A program made the position numbers and the translations under genes. A stretch of 64,000 bases of DNA from Oceanobacter sp045430275 (GTDB lineage: Bacteria; Pseudomonadota; Gammaproteobacteria; Pseudomonadales; Oceanobacteraceae): NCBI GenBank assembly GCA_045430275.1, contig JAILXU010000012.1, positions 1-64,000 of the forward strand. The letters run 5' to 3'. This document shows, in pieces, positions 10,601 through 20,181 of the stretch (position 1 is the first letter of the stretch; every line of letters starts with the position of its first letter). Below the pieces are notes generated by a model. It did no database searches, was not told the DNA's origin, and was given only the letters and a program-made list of their open reading frames with translations.

Positions 10601-11751
10601 TCTTTCGTTGGTGGCTCACCAGGACGCATCATGCGGTAGATTTCAACCAGAGCTTCCAGGCGGTTACTGGTCGGATCAATACGCAAGGTGTCTGAAACAA
10701 ACGGGCCACAATCGATTTCGTTGGTGTAGATGGTTTCAAAACCATCAACAGCCGCTTCTTCGAAGCGTGCCAGTGTTTCAGCGGTAATCTCTTCGTTCGG
10801 CTGAGCCAGCACTTCACCGGTGCGAGAATCGACAACGGCCTTGGCAACCGATTTGCCCAAAGCGTAGTCTGTTGGCACCAGCAACTCTTCCACATTCGCT
10901 TTTTCGAGCTGGCGAATATGACGAGCGGTAATGCGACGACCCGTTTCAACAATGATCGTGCCTTCATCATTTTTGATATCAAATGCCGCCGTCTCACCAC
11001 GCAGTCGCGCAGGAATCAGCTTCAGCTTGATATCACCGCCAACAATGCGATAGCTGTCGGTGTCAAAGAAGGAATCAATGATGTCCTGAGTCTCATAACC
11101 CAGTGCGCGCAGCAAAATAGTTGCTGGCAACTTGCGGCGGCGGTCAATTCGAACATAAACCAGATCCTTGGGATCAAATTCGAAGTCCAGCCAGGAACCG
11201 CGGTAAGGAATAACCCGGGCGTTGTACAACAGCTTGCCAGAGGAATGTGTCTTACCCTTGTCGTGATCGTAAAAAACACCCGGGGAGCGGTGCAACTGAG
11301 AAACGATCACTCGTTCAGTACCGTTAACAATAAAGGTACCGTTATCCGTCATCAGGGGCATTTCGCCCATGTAGACTTCTTGCTCTTTGATGTCTTTGAT
11401 TGCCTTGGTAGAAGATTCTTTATCATAGACAATCAGGCGCACCTTAACCCGAAGCGGCGCAGCGAACGTAACGCCACGCAGCATGCATTCTTTTTCATCA
11501 AAGCTTGGTGTACCAAGACGGTAGCTGACATATTCGAGCGCTGCATTCCCGGAGTAACTCACAATAGGAAAAACAGATTTGAAGGCCGCGTGAAGCCCAA
11601 CATCTACCCGTGCTTCTGCAGAGGCACCTTCTTGCAGGAACTTGTGGTAGGAATCAATTTGAATAGCCAACAGAAATGGCACATCCATGACGCTCGGTAA
11701 TTTACCGAAATCCTTACGGATACGTTTTTTCTCAGTATATGAGTAAGCCAT
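7678..11751 (-). CDS. rpoB: DNA-directed RNA polymerase beta subunit
   Basis: 1357 residues beginning MAYSYTEKKRIRKDFGKLP, slightly longer than E. coli RpoB. The rifampicin-pocket region reads SSQLSQFMDQNNPLSE followed by THKRRISALGPGG, the sensitive form. The GNKGV region typical of the C-terminal half is also present. It lies between rplL (189-bp gap holding an attenuator hairpin) and rpoC, and is co-transcribed with the ribosomal protein genes upstream. Confidence 0.98.
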   Translation of the reverse strand: MAYSYTEKKRIRKDFGKLPSVMDVPFLLAIQIDSYHKFLQEGASAEARVDVGLHAAFKSVFPIVSYSGNAALEYVSYRLGTPSFDEKECMLRGVTFAAPLRVKVRLIVYDKESSTKAIKDIKEQEVYMGEMPLMTDNGTFIVNGTERVIVSQLHRSPGVFYDHDKGKTHSSGKLLYNARVIPYRGSWLDFEFDPKDLVYVRIDRRRKLPATILLRALGYETQDIIDSFFDTDSYRIVGGDIKLKLIPARLRGETAAFDIKNDEGTIIVETGRRITARHIRQLEKANVEELLVPTDYALGKSVAKAVVDSRTGEVLAQPNEEITAETLARFEEAAVDGFETIYTNEIDCGPFVSDTLRIDPTSNRLEALVEIYRMMRPGEPPTKESAESLFENLFFTSERYDLSAVGRMKFNRRIGREDILGPGVLDKEDIVAVLKTLIDIRNGKGIVDDIDHLGNRRIRSVGEMAENQFRVGLVRVERAVRERLSMAESEGLMPQDLINAKPVAAAVKEFFGSSQLSQFMDQNNPLSEVTHKRRISALGPGGLTRERAGFEVRDVHPTHYGRVCPIETPEGPNIGLINSLASYARTNEYGFLESPYRKVKDGVVSDDIVYVSAIEEADQVIAQASVPTDENNRLQGDLIPVRNQNDSTMMSPDNVTLMDVSPQQIVSIAASLIPFLEHDDANRALMGSNMQRQAVPTLRAQKPLVGTGIERAVAQDSGVCVVAKRGGVIDSVDASRVVVKVNDDETLAGEAGVDIYNLTKYTRSNQNTCINQRPLVKAGDMVQRGDVMADGPSVDLGELALGQNFRIAFMPWNGYNFEDSILLSERVAQEDRLTTIHIQELTCVARDTKLGAEEITSDIPNVGEAALGKLDESGVVYIGAEVKAGDILVGKVTPKGETQLTPEEKLLRAIFGEKASDVKDTSLRVKTGTTGTVIDVQVFTRDGVEKDERAKSIERQQLTEVRKDLDEEMRIVKGATFERLTRALSGKPTNVAPGLKKGDILTEEYLSGLTEDLWFRIIPQDETLAEMIEKAEQSLAERAKELDDKFEDKRRKLQTGDDLAPGVLKIVKVYLAIKRKIQPGDKMAGRHGNKGVISAIMPIEDMPYDDNGVAVDICLNPLGVPSRMNVGQIMEIHLGMAAKGLGDKINRMLQEQQEIARLRNLLAEIYNAGDGRIEDLDSFTDSEILELANNLKDGVPMATPAFDGAKESEIKRMLRLADIPDSGQVTLYDGRTGEAFDRPVTVGYMYMLKLNHLVDDKMHARSTGSYSLVTQQPLGGKAQFGGQRFGEMEVWALEAYGAAYTLQEMLTVKSDDVNGRTKMYKNIVDGDHRMEPGMPESFNVLVKEIRSLGIDIELENE

Positions 11752-11862
11752 CAGTTATCCCCGGACTGTTTCCTCGATTAGGCAGCTGCACCTTTGGCTC
11801 AAGGACTTGCCTTGCTATTGAACCCGGCGAGATGCCGGTTTTACTGCGTATTCCATAACGCG

Positions 11863-11891
11863 AAAAAGGCTGACGGGAGAACCCGCCAGCC
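11863..11891 (-). terminator. rplL-rpoB attenuator hairpin
   Basis: On the minus strand a 10-bp stem (11882-11891 with 11868-11877, one G-U pair) and a 4-nt loop are followed by TTTTT. It sits in the 189-bp gap between rplL and rpoB, where other gammaproteobacteria have a partial terminator that lowers rpoBC transcription relative to rplJL. The structure is read directly; its leakiness is inferred from that precedent. Confidence 0.75.
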
Positions 11892-11940
11892 ATGTGCCTT
11901 GCACCGAAATGCAAGGCAGCAGAATAGCAAACTGTGTCGA

Positions 11941-12318
11941 TTACTTGACTTCGACAACAGCGCCAGCTGCTTCCAGCTTTTCTTTAGCTTCTGCTGCTTC
12001 TTCTTTGGATACGCCTTCTTTAACAGCAGAAGGAGCACCATCAACCAGACCTTTGGCTTCTTTCAGACCCAGGCCAGTGATTTCGCGAACGGCTTTAATA
12101 GCGTTCACTTTCTTGTCGCCAGCAGCAGACAGAATTACGTCGAATTCAGTCTGTTCAGCAGCAGCTTCGCCGCCTTCAGCAGCAGCAGGACCTGCAACAG
12201 CAACAGCAGCAGCAGCAGATACGCCGAACTTTTCTTCCATTGCTTCAACCAGCTCAACAACGTCCATTACAGACATTTCAGCGATTGCATTCAAGATATC
12301 TTCTTTAGACAGAGACAT
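11941..12318 (-). CDS. rplL: 50S ribosomal protein L7/L12
   Basis: 125 residues starting MSLSKEDILNAIAEM. It has an N-terminal dimerisation helix, an Ala/Glu-rich hinge (about residues 38-55), and a C-terminal factor-binding domain with GLGLKEAKGLVDGAP. Several dimers bind L10 and recruit GTPase factors such as EF-Tu and EF-G. It follows rplJ by 38 bp, as expected for the rplJL pair. Confidence 0.97.
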   Translation of the reverse strand: MSLSKEDILNAIAEMSVMDVVELVEAMEEKFGVSAAAAVAVAGPAAAEGGEAAAEQTEFDVILSAAGDKKVNAIKAVREITGLGLKEAKGLVDGAPSAVKEGVSKEEAAEAKEKLEAAGAVVEVK

Positions 12319-12356
12319 ATTTTTTCTCCCAAATAAAATTTAAGCAGCAACCTGAA

Positions 12357-12890
12357 TTAGGCTGCTTCGTCTTGTTTCTTGTCGCGAACTGCCGCAACAG
12401 CACGAGTAACTTTGGTTGGTACTTCGTTGAAAGTACGAGCCAGTTTGGTTACAGGTGCGATCATTACAGACAGCAGAGATGCCAGAGCCTGTTCGCGGGT
12501 CGGTAGTTTGGCCAGACGATCAATTTGATCCGGAGCCATATACTGACCACCAACAGCCAGACCTTTCACTTCAAAGTCGTCTTCTGCTTTTGCGAAGTCT
12601 TTGAAGATGCGAGCCGCAGCACCTGGGTCTTCCATGGAAAACGCCAACAGTGATGGACCCTTAAGGCCTTCGCCAATGCACTCGAACTCAGTCCCTTCAA
12701 CGGCGCGACGCGCCAAGGTGTTGCGAACAACACGCAGGTAAACTTTTTGTTCACGAGCCTGCTTGCGCAGAGCCGTCATCTCAGCAACTTCAACGCCGCG
12801 AGAGTCAGCAATCACAACAGACAGTGCCTGGCTGGCTACCTCATTTACCTCAGCGACAATCGCTTTCTTATCATCAAGATTTAAAGCCAC
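12357..12890 (-). CDS. rplJ: 50S ribosomal protein L10
   Basis: 177 residues from a GTG start (MALNLDDKKAIVAEV), with a slightly longer C-terminus than E. coli L10. It anchors the L7/L12 stalk to 23S rRNA. In enterobacteria L10 with L7/L12 represses its own mRNA by binding the leader; the 172-bp leader here could serve this. It is followed by rplL in the standard order. Confidence 0.97.
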   Translation of the reverse strand: MALNLDDKKAIVAEVNEVASQALSVVIADSRGVEVAEMTALRKQAREQKVYLRVVRNTLARRAVEGTEFECIGEGLKGPSLLAFSMEDPGAAARIFKDFAKAEDDFEVKGLAVGGQYMAPDQIDRLAKLPTREQALASLLSVMIAPVTKLARTFNEVPTKVTRAVAAVRDKKQDEAA

Positions 12891-13062
12891 GGATTAACTC
12901 CATACTGAGGTTTAATTGAACCCTTGCGGGTTACTCTATCTTGGTGATGCTCCGGGAGAATGTCCCAGGGGCACACCATCTACGCAGGAAATTAAGCGAT
13001 AACGCACCTGCGGTCTTGGATAGCCACATGCAATGCATGCCGCCCCCAAAATCTTTTTAATA
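12891..13062 (-). promoter_or_regulatory. rplJL leader region
   Basis: A 172-bp gap lies between rplA and the GTG of rplJ. In the enterobacterial homologue this stretch carries a promoter and the L10(L12) binding site that controls translation of rplJL. The region here is GC-rich and can fold, but I did not identify the binding motif, so the role is inferred from position only. Confidence 0.4.
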
Positions 13063-13758
13063 TCAGACGTCCAGAGAACCCTGGTCAACGATCAGGCCTG
13101 GGCCCATCGTAGTGCTGATAACAACTTTCTGCATGTACACACCTTTGGCAGATGTTGGTTTGATCTTCTTCAGATCAGCCAACAAAGCAACCAGGTTTTC
13201 AGTCAGCTGCTCTGCAGTGAAATCAACCTTACCGATGGTGGTGTGGATAATACCGTTCTTGTCGTTGCGGTAACGAACCTGACCGGCTTTTGCATTTTTG
13301 ACAGCAGTTGCCACATCTGGAGTCACGGTGCCCACTTTAGGGTTAGGCATCAGACCACGTGGACCCAGAACCTGACCCAACTGGCCAACAACGCGCATGG
13401 CATCCGGAGAGGCGATCACAACATCAAACGCCAGATCGCCGCCTTTGATTTTCTCAGCCAGATCTTCCATACCCACTTCGTCAGCGCCTGCTTCACGAGC
13501 AACGTCAGCGTTGTTGCCCTGAGTGAACACAGCAACACGCATGGTTTTGCCGGTGCCGTTAGGCAGAACAGTGGAGCTACGAACATTCTGGTCAGATTTA
13601 CGTGCATCAATACCCAGATTGACAGCAACGTCGACGGACTCACGGAATTTCGTCTTTGGCAGAGAAGCCAGAATGGAAATAGCATCTTCGAAAGAGTACT
13701 GTTTGCCAGCTTCTACTTTTTCAGCGATCAGTTTCTGACGCTTGGTCAACTTAGCCAT
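13063..13758 (-). CDS. rplA: 50S ribosomal protein L1
   Basis: 231 residues starting MAKLTKRQKLIAEKV, full length for L1, the mobile stalk protein near the E site. The conserved GPRGLMPNPKVGTV segment is present. Its ATG overlaps the stop codon of rplK by one base (TAATG), implying translational coupling. In E. coli L1 represses the rplKA mRNA; a hairpin upstream of rplK at 14233-14250 is a possible site. Confidence 0.97.
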   Translation of the reverse strand: MAKLTKRQKLIAEKVEAGKQYSFEDAISILASLPKTKFRESVDVAVNLGIDARKSDQNVRSSTVLPNGTGKTMRVAVFTQGNNADVAREAGADEVGMEDLAEKIKGGDLAFDVVIASPDAMRVVGQLGQVLGPRGLMPNPKVGTVTPDVATAVKNAKAGQVRYRNDKNGIIHTTIGKVDFTAEQLTENLVALLADLKKIKPTSAKGVYMQKVVISTTMGPGLIVDQGSLDV

Positions 13759-14192
13759 TATTCAACTCCCTCAACATTCAGACCCATTGCACGAGCAGAA
13801 CCGGCGATAGTACGCACAGCAGCGTCCATATCAGCAGCAGTCAGGTCTTTCATTTTGGTCGTTGCGATCTCTTCCAGCTGAGCACGGGTAACAGTGCCAA
13901 CTTTCTGAGTGTTCGGGCGAGGAGAACCGCTAGTGATACCAGCCGCTTTCTTCAACAGGTAAGAGGCAGGCGGAGTCTTCAGTTCAAAGCTGAAGCTACG
14001 GTCACTGTAGGCTGTGATGATCACAGGAACAGGCGCGCCTGGCTCGAAGCTCTGTGTTTGCGCATTAAACGCCTTACAGAACTCCATGATATTCAGACCT
14101 TTTTGACCCAGAGCTGGACCAACTGGAGGACTTGGATTTGCCTTACCCGCTGCAACCTGCAGCTTGATATAGCCTTCTACTTTCTTAGCCAT
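13758..14192 (-). CDS. rplK: 50S ribosomal protein L11
   Basis: 144 residues beginning MAKKVEGYIKLQVAAG. It has the proline-rich N-terminal PSPPVGPALGQKG segment that lines the thiostrepton-binding GTPase-associated centre, and a C-terminal rRNA-binding domain. It is needed for RelA-dependent sensing on the ribosome. It lies between nusG (69-bp gap) and rplA (1-bp overlap). Confidence 0.97.
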   Translation of the reverse strand: MAKKVEGYIKLQVAAGKANPSPPVGPALGQKGLNIMEFCKAFNAQTQSFEPGAPVPVIITAYSDRSFSFELKTPPASYLLKKAAGITSGSPRPNTQKVGTVTRAQLEEIATTKMKDLTAADMDAAVRTIAGSARAMGLNVEGVE

Positions 14193-14232
14193 TACTTACT
14201 CCAAATGGGTAGTATCGCCCGCAGGCTCCCCT

Positions 14233-14250
14233 GGTGATAACAACATCACC
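14233..14250 (-). promoter_or_regulatory. Hairpin in rplK leader, possible L1 operator
   Basis: The minus strand reads GGTGAT GTTGTT ATCACC, a perfect 6-bp stem, 41 bp upstream of the rplK start and just downstream of nusG. The position matches the leader where L1 binds its own mRNA in other bacteria. The match to the L1 recognition fold was not tested. Confidence 0.35.
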
Positions 14251-14261
14251 CTGTTAACAAA

Positions 14262-14798
14262 TCAGGACGATTTCTCGACCTGAGTAAATTCAAGTTCAAC
14301 CGGTGTTGACCGGCCAAAAATCGTCACGGCAACCTGCAGGCGCGACTTGTCGTAATCAACACTCTCGACGACACCGTTGAAATCAGCAAACGGGCCATCG
14401 GCAACCCGGACAACTTCACCAGGCTCGTAAATTGTTTTGTGTGCCGGACGATCCGCACCCTCCTGAACACGTTGCAGAATGGCATCGGCTTCTTTCTGGG
14501 TAATGGGAGCAGGTTTATCTGCAGTACCACCAATAAAGCCCATCACGCGAGGCGTCTGTTTAACCAGGTGCCAGGTGTCATCATTCATTTCCATCTGCAC
14601 CAGCACATAGCCGGGATAGAAACGACGCTGACTCTTGCGCTTTTTACCGTCGCGCACTTCTACAACTTCTTCAGTCGGAACCAGAACGTCTCCGAACTGA
14701 TCCTGCATGTCGTAGCGCTCAATACGCTCCAACAAAGCACCTTGAACACGCTTTTCATAACCGGAATAGGCGTGAACCACATACCAACGCATTGCCAT
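14262..14798 (-). CDS. nusG: Transcription termination/antitermination factor NusG
   Basis: 178 residues starting MAMRWYVVHAYSGYEKRVQ. The N-terminal NGN domain binds the RNA polymerase clamp, and the C-terminal KOW domain (with FADFNGVVESVD) binds Rho or S10. The start at 14798 has a GAGG five nt upstream; the second ATG at 14792 is an alternative. It lies 7 bp after secE and is surely co-transcribed with it. Confidence 0.97.
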   Translation of the reverse strand: MAMRWYVVHAYSGYEKRVQGALLERIERYDMQDQFGDVLVPTEEVVEVRDGKKRKSQRRFYPGYVLVQMEMNDDTWHLVKQTPRVMGFIGGTADKPAPITQKEADAILQRVQEGADRPAHKTIYEPGEVVRVADGPFADFNGVVESVDYDKSRLQVAVTIFGRSTPVELEFTQVEKSS

Positions 14799-14805
14799 GA
14801 CTACC

Positions 14806-15174
14806 TCAGCCTATCAAACCGGAAATCAGCCAGCCCAGTAATGTATCCAAACCCCAAAGCAGGATTGCCATCACGACAACAACCGCCAAAATCATCAGCG
14901 TGGTCTGTGTGGTTTCCTGACGGGTTGGCCATACTACTTTGCGGCGCTCAATATTTGCTTCTTTCAATAAGGATGCAAAAGCCTTACCTTGACTGGTGAC
15001 CAATGCAGACCCGAAACAGGCCAACATAAGGACAACAACACCCAGAACGCGGTACAACAGCGGCGCTTCTGCGTACAGGTAGTTTCCGACCACAGCTGCG
15101 GCTAAAAAAGCAGCAGAAATCAGCCACATAACAACATCAAGAGTTGAATTACTTGCTTTGGTTTCGGTACTCAT
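14806..15174 (-). CDS. secE: Preprotein translocase subunit SecE
   Basis: 122 residues with two N-terminal membrane segments (about 12-33 and 38-58), a conserved amphipathic helix (RRKVVWPTRQET, about 77-88) and a C-terminal membrane helix. This is the three-helix gammaproteobacterial SecE, which clamps SecY in the inner membrane. It lies between tRNA-Trp and nusG in the standard order. Confidence 0.95.
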   Translation of the reverse strand: MSTETKASNSTLDVVMWLISAAFLAAAVVGNYLYAEAPLLYRVLGVVVLMLACFGSALVTSQGKAFASLLKEANIERRKVVWPTRQETTQTTLMILAVVVVMAILLWGLDTLLGWLISGLIG

Positions 15175-15223
15175 GGAAATTTCCTGAAGCCAAAAATGGC
15201 AGCCGAAGCTACCATTTTGAATT

Positions 15224-15299
15224 TGGCAGGCCAGGAGGGACTCGAACCCCCAACTTTCGGTTTTGGAGACCGACGCTCTACCAATTGAACTACTGGCCT
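15224..15299 (-). tRNA. tRNA-Trp (anticodon CCA)
   Basis: 76 nt on the minus strand with the encoded CCA end. The acceptor begins AGGCCAG and pairs with CTGGCCT before GCCA. The anticodon loop reads TCTCCAAAA with CCA at the anticodon position, and the T loop is GTTCGAGTC. It lies immediately upstream of secE, the conserved location for tRNA-Trp in gammaproteobacteria. Confidence 0.97.
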
Positions 15300-15320
15300 A
15301 ATACACTGTAAGGGCGCTGC

Positions 15321-15348
15321 ACTTTACAGCACTCACTGAGATCTTCAA
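15321..15348 (-). promoter_or_regulatory. Predicted promoter of tRNA-Trp
   Basis: On the minus strand TTGAAG (15348-15343) and TAAAGT (15326-15321) are separated by 16 bp. They are followed by a GC-rich discriminator (GCAGCGCCC) before the tRNA, the pattern of stringently controlled stable-RNA promoters. It probably also drives secE-nusG. Recognised by eye only. Confidence 0.45.
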
Positions 15349-15660
15349 GCCTACATGGAAAAAAGATGTTCAGCTTTTTTAAATATCTTTTGGACAGATA
15401 TCAGAAGAACTCGCTAATATCGAATCAGCGACGCGCATGTTACATCACTTGCCATGACTGTCCAGTTCTTTTGCAATAATTTCAAAATTTTATTTTTCAG
15501 CCCTTTTTGACAGCGCGAAAACAGCCTCAATTTGCACCTATGAGTCAATTTCCTGAAGATTTCTTACATTTATGCAAATTTTCTTGCTCTTGGGTGCTCA
15601 AAAACACCTCAAAAACCTGTAAATTGTGGGCCGATTTTTACTTGGCCTATTGAGTACGTT
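15349..15660. other. Divergent intergenic region, tRNA-Trp / second EF-G
   Basis: 312 bp, AT-rich, without a credible gene. It must hold the promoter of the right-reading EF-G gene; several T-rich hexamers occur near 15560-15640, but I could not choose a promoter. The start codon at 15661 is preceded only by a weak GAG. Confidence 0.5.
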
Positions 15661-17748
<2,088 letters not shown>

Positions 17749-17792
17749 TTACTGGCCCTGACGCATCCGAAGTGATCTGATTCACTTCACTC

Positions 17793-17825
17793 AAATGCCG
17801 CTCTCCATGAGCGGCATTTTTGTTT
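17793..17825 (+). terminator. Rho-independent terminator of second EF-G gene
   Basis: An 11-bp perfect stem (17793-17803 with 17809-17819) around the loop TCCAT is followed by TTTTGTTT. It lies 45 bp after the EF-G2 stop codon. Confidence 0.9.
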
Positions 17826-17852
17826 ACGGGCCTGTATCAGCCCTGTATATGC

Positions 17853-18623
17853 TCACACAAAGGCCATCAGAGCCTGCCACGCCAGGCGCAACGCCATCAG
17901 GGTAATCACAACCCGGAAGATACCCTTGAAGTACACCGCCGGAATTCGATCCAGAGCTTTCAGCCCCAGCCACGAACCCACCACGCCAGCCACAATCATC
18001 ACACTGATAAACGGCAGCCACTGCCAGAAAGCAAAGCCAACACTGACGAACACACCGCCTTTCAGACAGTGCTGCAACGTCATACAGGATGCGAACGTCG
18101 CGGTATGCGTCATCTTGTCATAACTGCCCCGATGCACTAATCCGGCCACCAGTGGCCCGGTTGCTCCTACAAACATCGACACCAACGTTGTTACACCACC
18201 CGAGATCACTCGCCCCGGCACAGACAACTCCTGCTTTTGAGGCTTCGGCCCCCAAACCAGAAACAGGATAAACCCGGCCACCGCCAACTGAATCCACTGC
18301 AATGGCAACTGCACCACAATCAGGGAGGCCAACACAGCCCCCAGAACCGCCCCAACGCCGAAGAACTTCACCATACTCCAGTCAATATGATGTCGGGTCA
18401 TCACCGCCCGATTACCATTCGAGCCAAGCTGAATCAATCCATGAACCGGAATCAATGCACTCACCGGCAGAATAGACGCCAGAGAGACCAGCAACAGAAC
18501 GCCACCACCAATACCAAACGCGGCTGTCATAAATGACGCCAGCACCGATACCAGCAACAGCAGCAGCACTACCGACGGCTCCAGCCAACCGGCACCCAGC
18601 CAGGTCATCACGTCATCAAACAT
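17853..18623 (-). CDS. TauE/SafE (TSUP) family membrane permease
   Basis: Hydrophobic protein of about 256 residues with 7-8 membrane segments. The first carries the family-type signature FMTAAFGIGGGVLLLV, and a second glycine-rich half repeat follows. Members export sulfite, sulfoacetate or other small anions across the inner membrane; the substrate here is unknown. The frame extends to an ATG at 18668, but a terminator hairpin (18629-18650) lies inside that extension, so MFDDVMTW at 18623 is preferred even though its ribosome site is poor. It lies downstream of the di-heme peroxidase gene on the same strand. Confidence 0.8.
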   Translation of the reverse strand: MFDDVMTWLGAGWLEPSVVLLLLLVSVLASFMTAAFGIGGGVLLLVSLASILPVSALIPVHGLIQLGSNGNRAVMTRHHIDWSMVKFFGVGAVLGAVLASLIVVQLPLQWIQLAVAGFILFLVWGPKPQKQELSVPGRVISGGVTTLVSMFVGATGPLVAGLVHRGSYDKMTHTATFASCMTLQHCLKGGVFVSVGFAFWQWLPFISVMIVAGVVGSWLGLKALDRIPAVYFKGIFRVVITLMALRLAWQALMAFV

Positions 18624-18650
18624 AAAAAAGCCCCGAACATAATCGAGGCT
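18623..18650 (-). terminator. Terminator between the di-heme peroxidase and TauE genes
   Basis: On the minus strand AGCCTCGA and the complementary arm TCGGGGCT form an 8-bp stem (one G-U pair) followed at once by six T. The T tract abuts the likely ATG of the TauE gene. It should end most transcripts of the peroxidase gene. Confidence 0.7.
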
Positions 18651-18722
18651 GATTTTTAACACGCCCATTCAATCAATAACATCCACCCGGAAATCCTGCC
18701 CTGAAGATGCAGCAGCAAATGG

Positions 18723-19967
18723 CTATTCGCAATTGTCCCAGTCTGCATCGGAAATCAAATGCTCATAGCGCTTATCCGTCAGGGTGAGCATAAAGCAGAC
18801 AAGCGCTTCGATTTTCGCCTCTGATAATTTCGGGCCATCGTTCAACTCATCAACAGACACGGTTTCAGGTACTTTCGGATCACGCCAGGCCACGCCGGTT
18901 TCCGGGTTGAGGGTATTCGTCGATCCAGCCAGAAAGTGATCGTAAAAACGTATCACCGTATCCAGCTCGGCAAACACGCCGTTGTGCATATAAGGGCCAG
19001 TCACGGCGACGTTACGCAACGTTGGCACCTTGTACTTGCCGCGTTCGGACTCGGCCACTACCGCCGGATTATCCAGCAGCCCCGGATCGGTAAAATCCGG
19101 GCCTCGGCCATTGGCTTGCTGGGCCTGCAGATTCTTGGGCACACCGATGTTGTGGTACTCATAGCCCGTAAACGTCTCACCACTGCGACTCTGAAGCTTG
19201 AGCTGATGACAGGTTGCACAGTTGGTGAATTGCTGGGAAAAGAAGATAGACTTGCCAAACCCCGCCTTGGAAATAGTGTCGTACGAGTATTTGTTCGGGT
19301 CACCAGCAGGTAACAAAGAACGATCGTACTTTGAATCAAACGGTGCAAAGACATCGGTTTTTTCAAACTCGGCAATCGCATCCGCCATGGCCTTGTAGGC
19401 TTGCGTGGCATCATCCCAGATAGCCGCGCCATACAGGGCTTCAAACGCCTGCACATAGCGTTGATTTTCTTGCAGACGCGCGACCACATCGGTCTCACTG
19501 GCCATACCCATTTCCGCCGCATTCAACGGTGGCCCTTCGGCCTGATCGGCCAATGTACTGGAACGACCATCATGAAACTGCCCGCCAATAAAACCTTCGT
19601 AATCCGGTTGCTTGCTGTTGATTCGGGTCTGAGTACCCTTTTCAAACGCCGGAGACACACTCGCATACGCCGCCGTTGGCGCATTCCTGTCTCCCAAAGA
19701 CGTGCCGTCATCTCCTAACGAAACAGCCCCTGCACCTTCGGCAGAGTGACTCGTGACGTTATGACGATTATCGACAAATCCATGTTCCGGATTGTGGCAA
19801 GTGGAACAGGCCTGGGTGCGATTGGCCGACAGATTCACATCGTGAAACAACGCCTCGCCCAGGCTGGCTTTGGTCTGAAGTGCGGGTTCACTGCCTTTGC
19901 TGTTGCTATCACCACCACAGGCGACCAGCCCCAGACAAGCCAGAGCCAATGGGAAGAATATTTTCAC
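18723..19967 (-). CDS. Di-heme cytochrome c peroxidase family lipoprotein
   Basis: About 414 residues with two haem c sites, CSTCH (near residue 54) and CATCH (near 250), and the conserved GPYMHNGVF near the C-terminus. These mark the bacterial CcpA/MauG peroxidase family, which reduces H2O2 or oxidises periplasmic substrates. A lipobox LGLVAC is followed by GGDSNSK, so it is probably an anchored periplasmic lipoprotein. I chose the GTG at 19967, with GAGAG upstream, over a TTG at 19988. It diverges from the imelysin operon across a Fur box, suggesting iron control. The exact substrate is unknown. Confidence 0.85.
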   Translation of the reverse strand: MKIFFPLALACLGLVACGGDSNSKGSEPALQTKASLGEALFHDVNLSANRTQACSTCHNPEHGFVDNRHNVTSHSAEGAGAVSLGDDGTSLGDRNAPTAAYASVSPAFEKGTQTRINSKQPDYEGFIGGQFHDGRSSTLADQAEGPPLNAAEMGMASETDVVARLQENQRYVQAFEALYGAAIWDDATQAYKAMADAIAEFEKTDVFAPFDSKYDRSLLPAGDPNKYSYDTISKAGFGKSIFFSQQFTNCATCHQLKLQSRSGETFTGYEYHNIGVPKNLQAQQANGRGPDFTDPGLLDNPAVVAESERGKYKVPTLRNVAVTGPYMHNGVFAELDTVIRFYDHFLAGSTNTLNPETGVAWRDPKVPETVSVDELNDGPKLSEAKIEALVCFMLTLTDKRYEHLISDADWDNCE

Positions 19968-20066
19968 GACTGTTCTCTCATCAATCAAAGTGCGATTTTA
20001 AATTCTATTGCAAAACTTTATCACACTGAGAATCAAACTCTTATGATAATTAAATTATTAGTTGTT

Positions 20067-20085
20067 GATAATTGTTTTCATTATC
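20067..20085. promoter_or_regulatory. Fur box in divergent iron-locus promoter
   Basis: GATAAT-TGTTTT-CATTATC matches the 19-bp Fur consensus at 15 of 19 positions, with both outer half-sites intact. It lies 115 bp before the imelysin start and 100 bp before the peroxidase start, in an AT-rich spacer, so it may control both directions. A weaker Fur-like stretch lies near 20027-20045. Identified by eye. Confidence 0.75.
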
Positions 20086-20181
20086 TTTAGCATGCCGTGA
20101 ATTCTATCCATGAGCCGACTCCAGAGTGCTGATTGAAATCAAGATGGAGCGGGAAACGTTAGACCGTCCGGAGCGATAACC

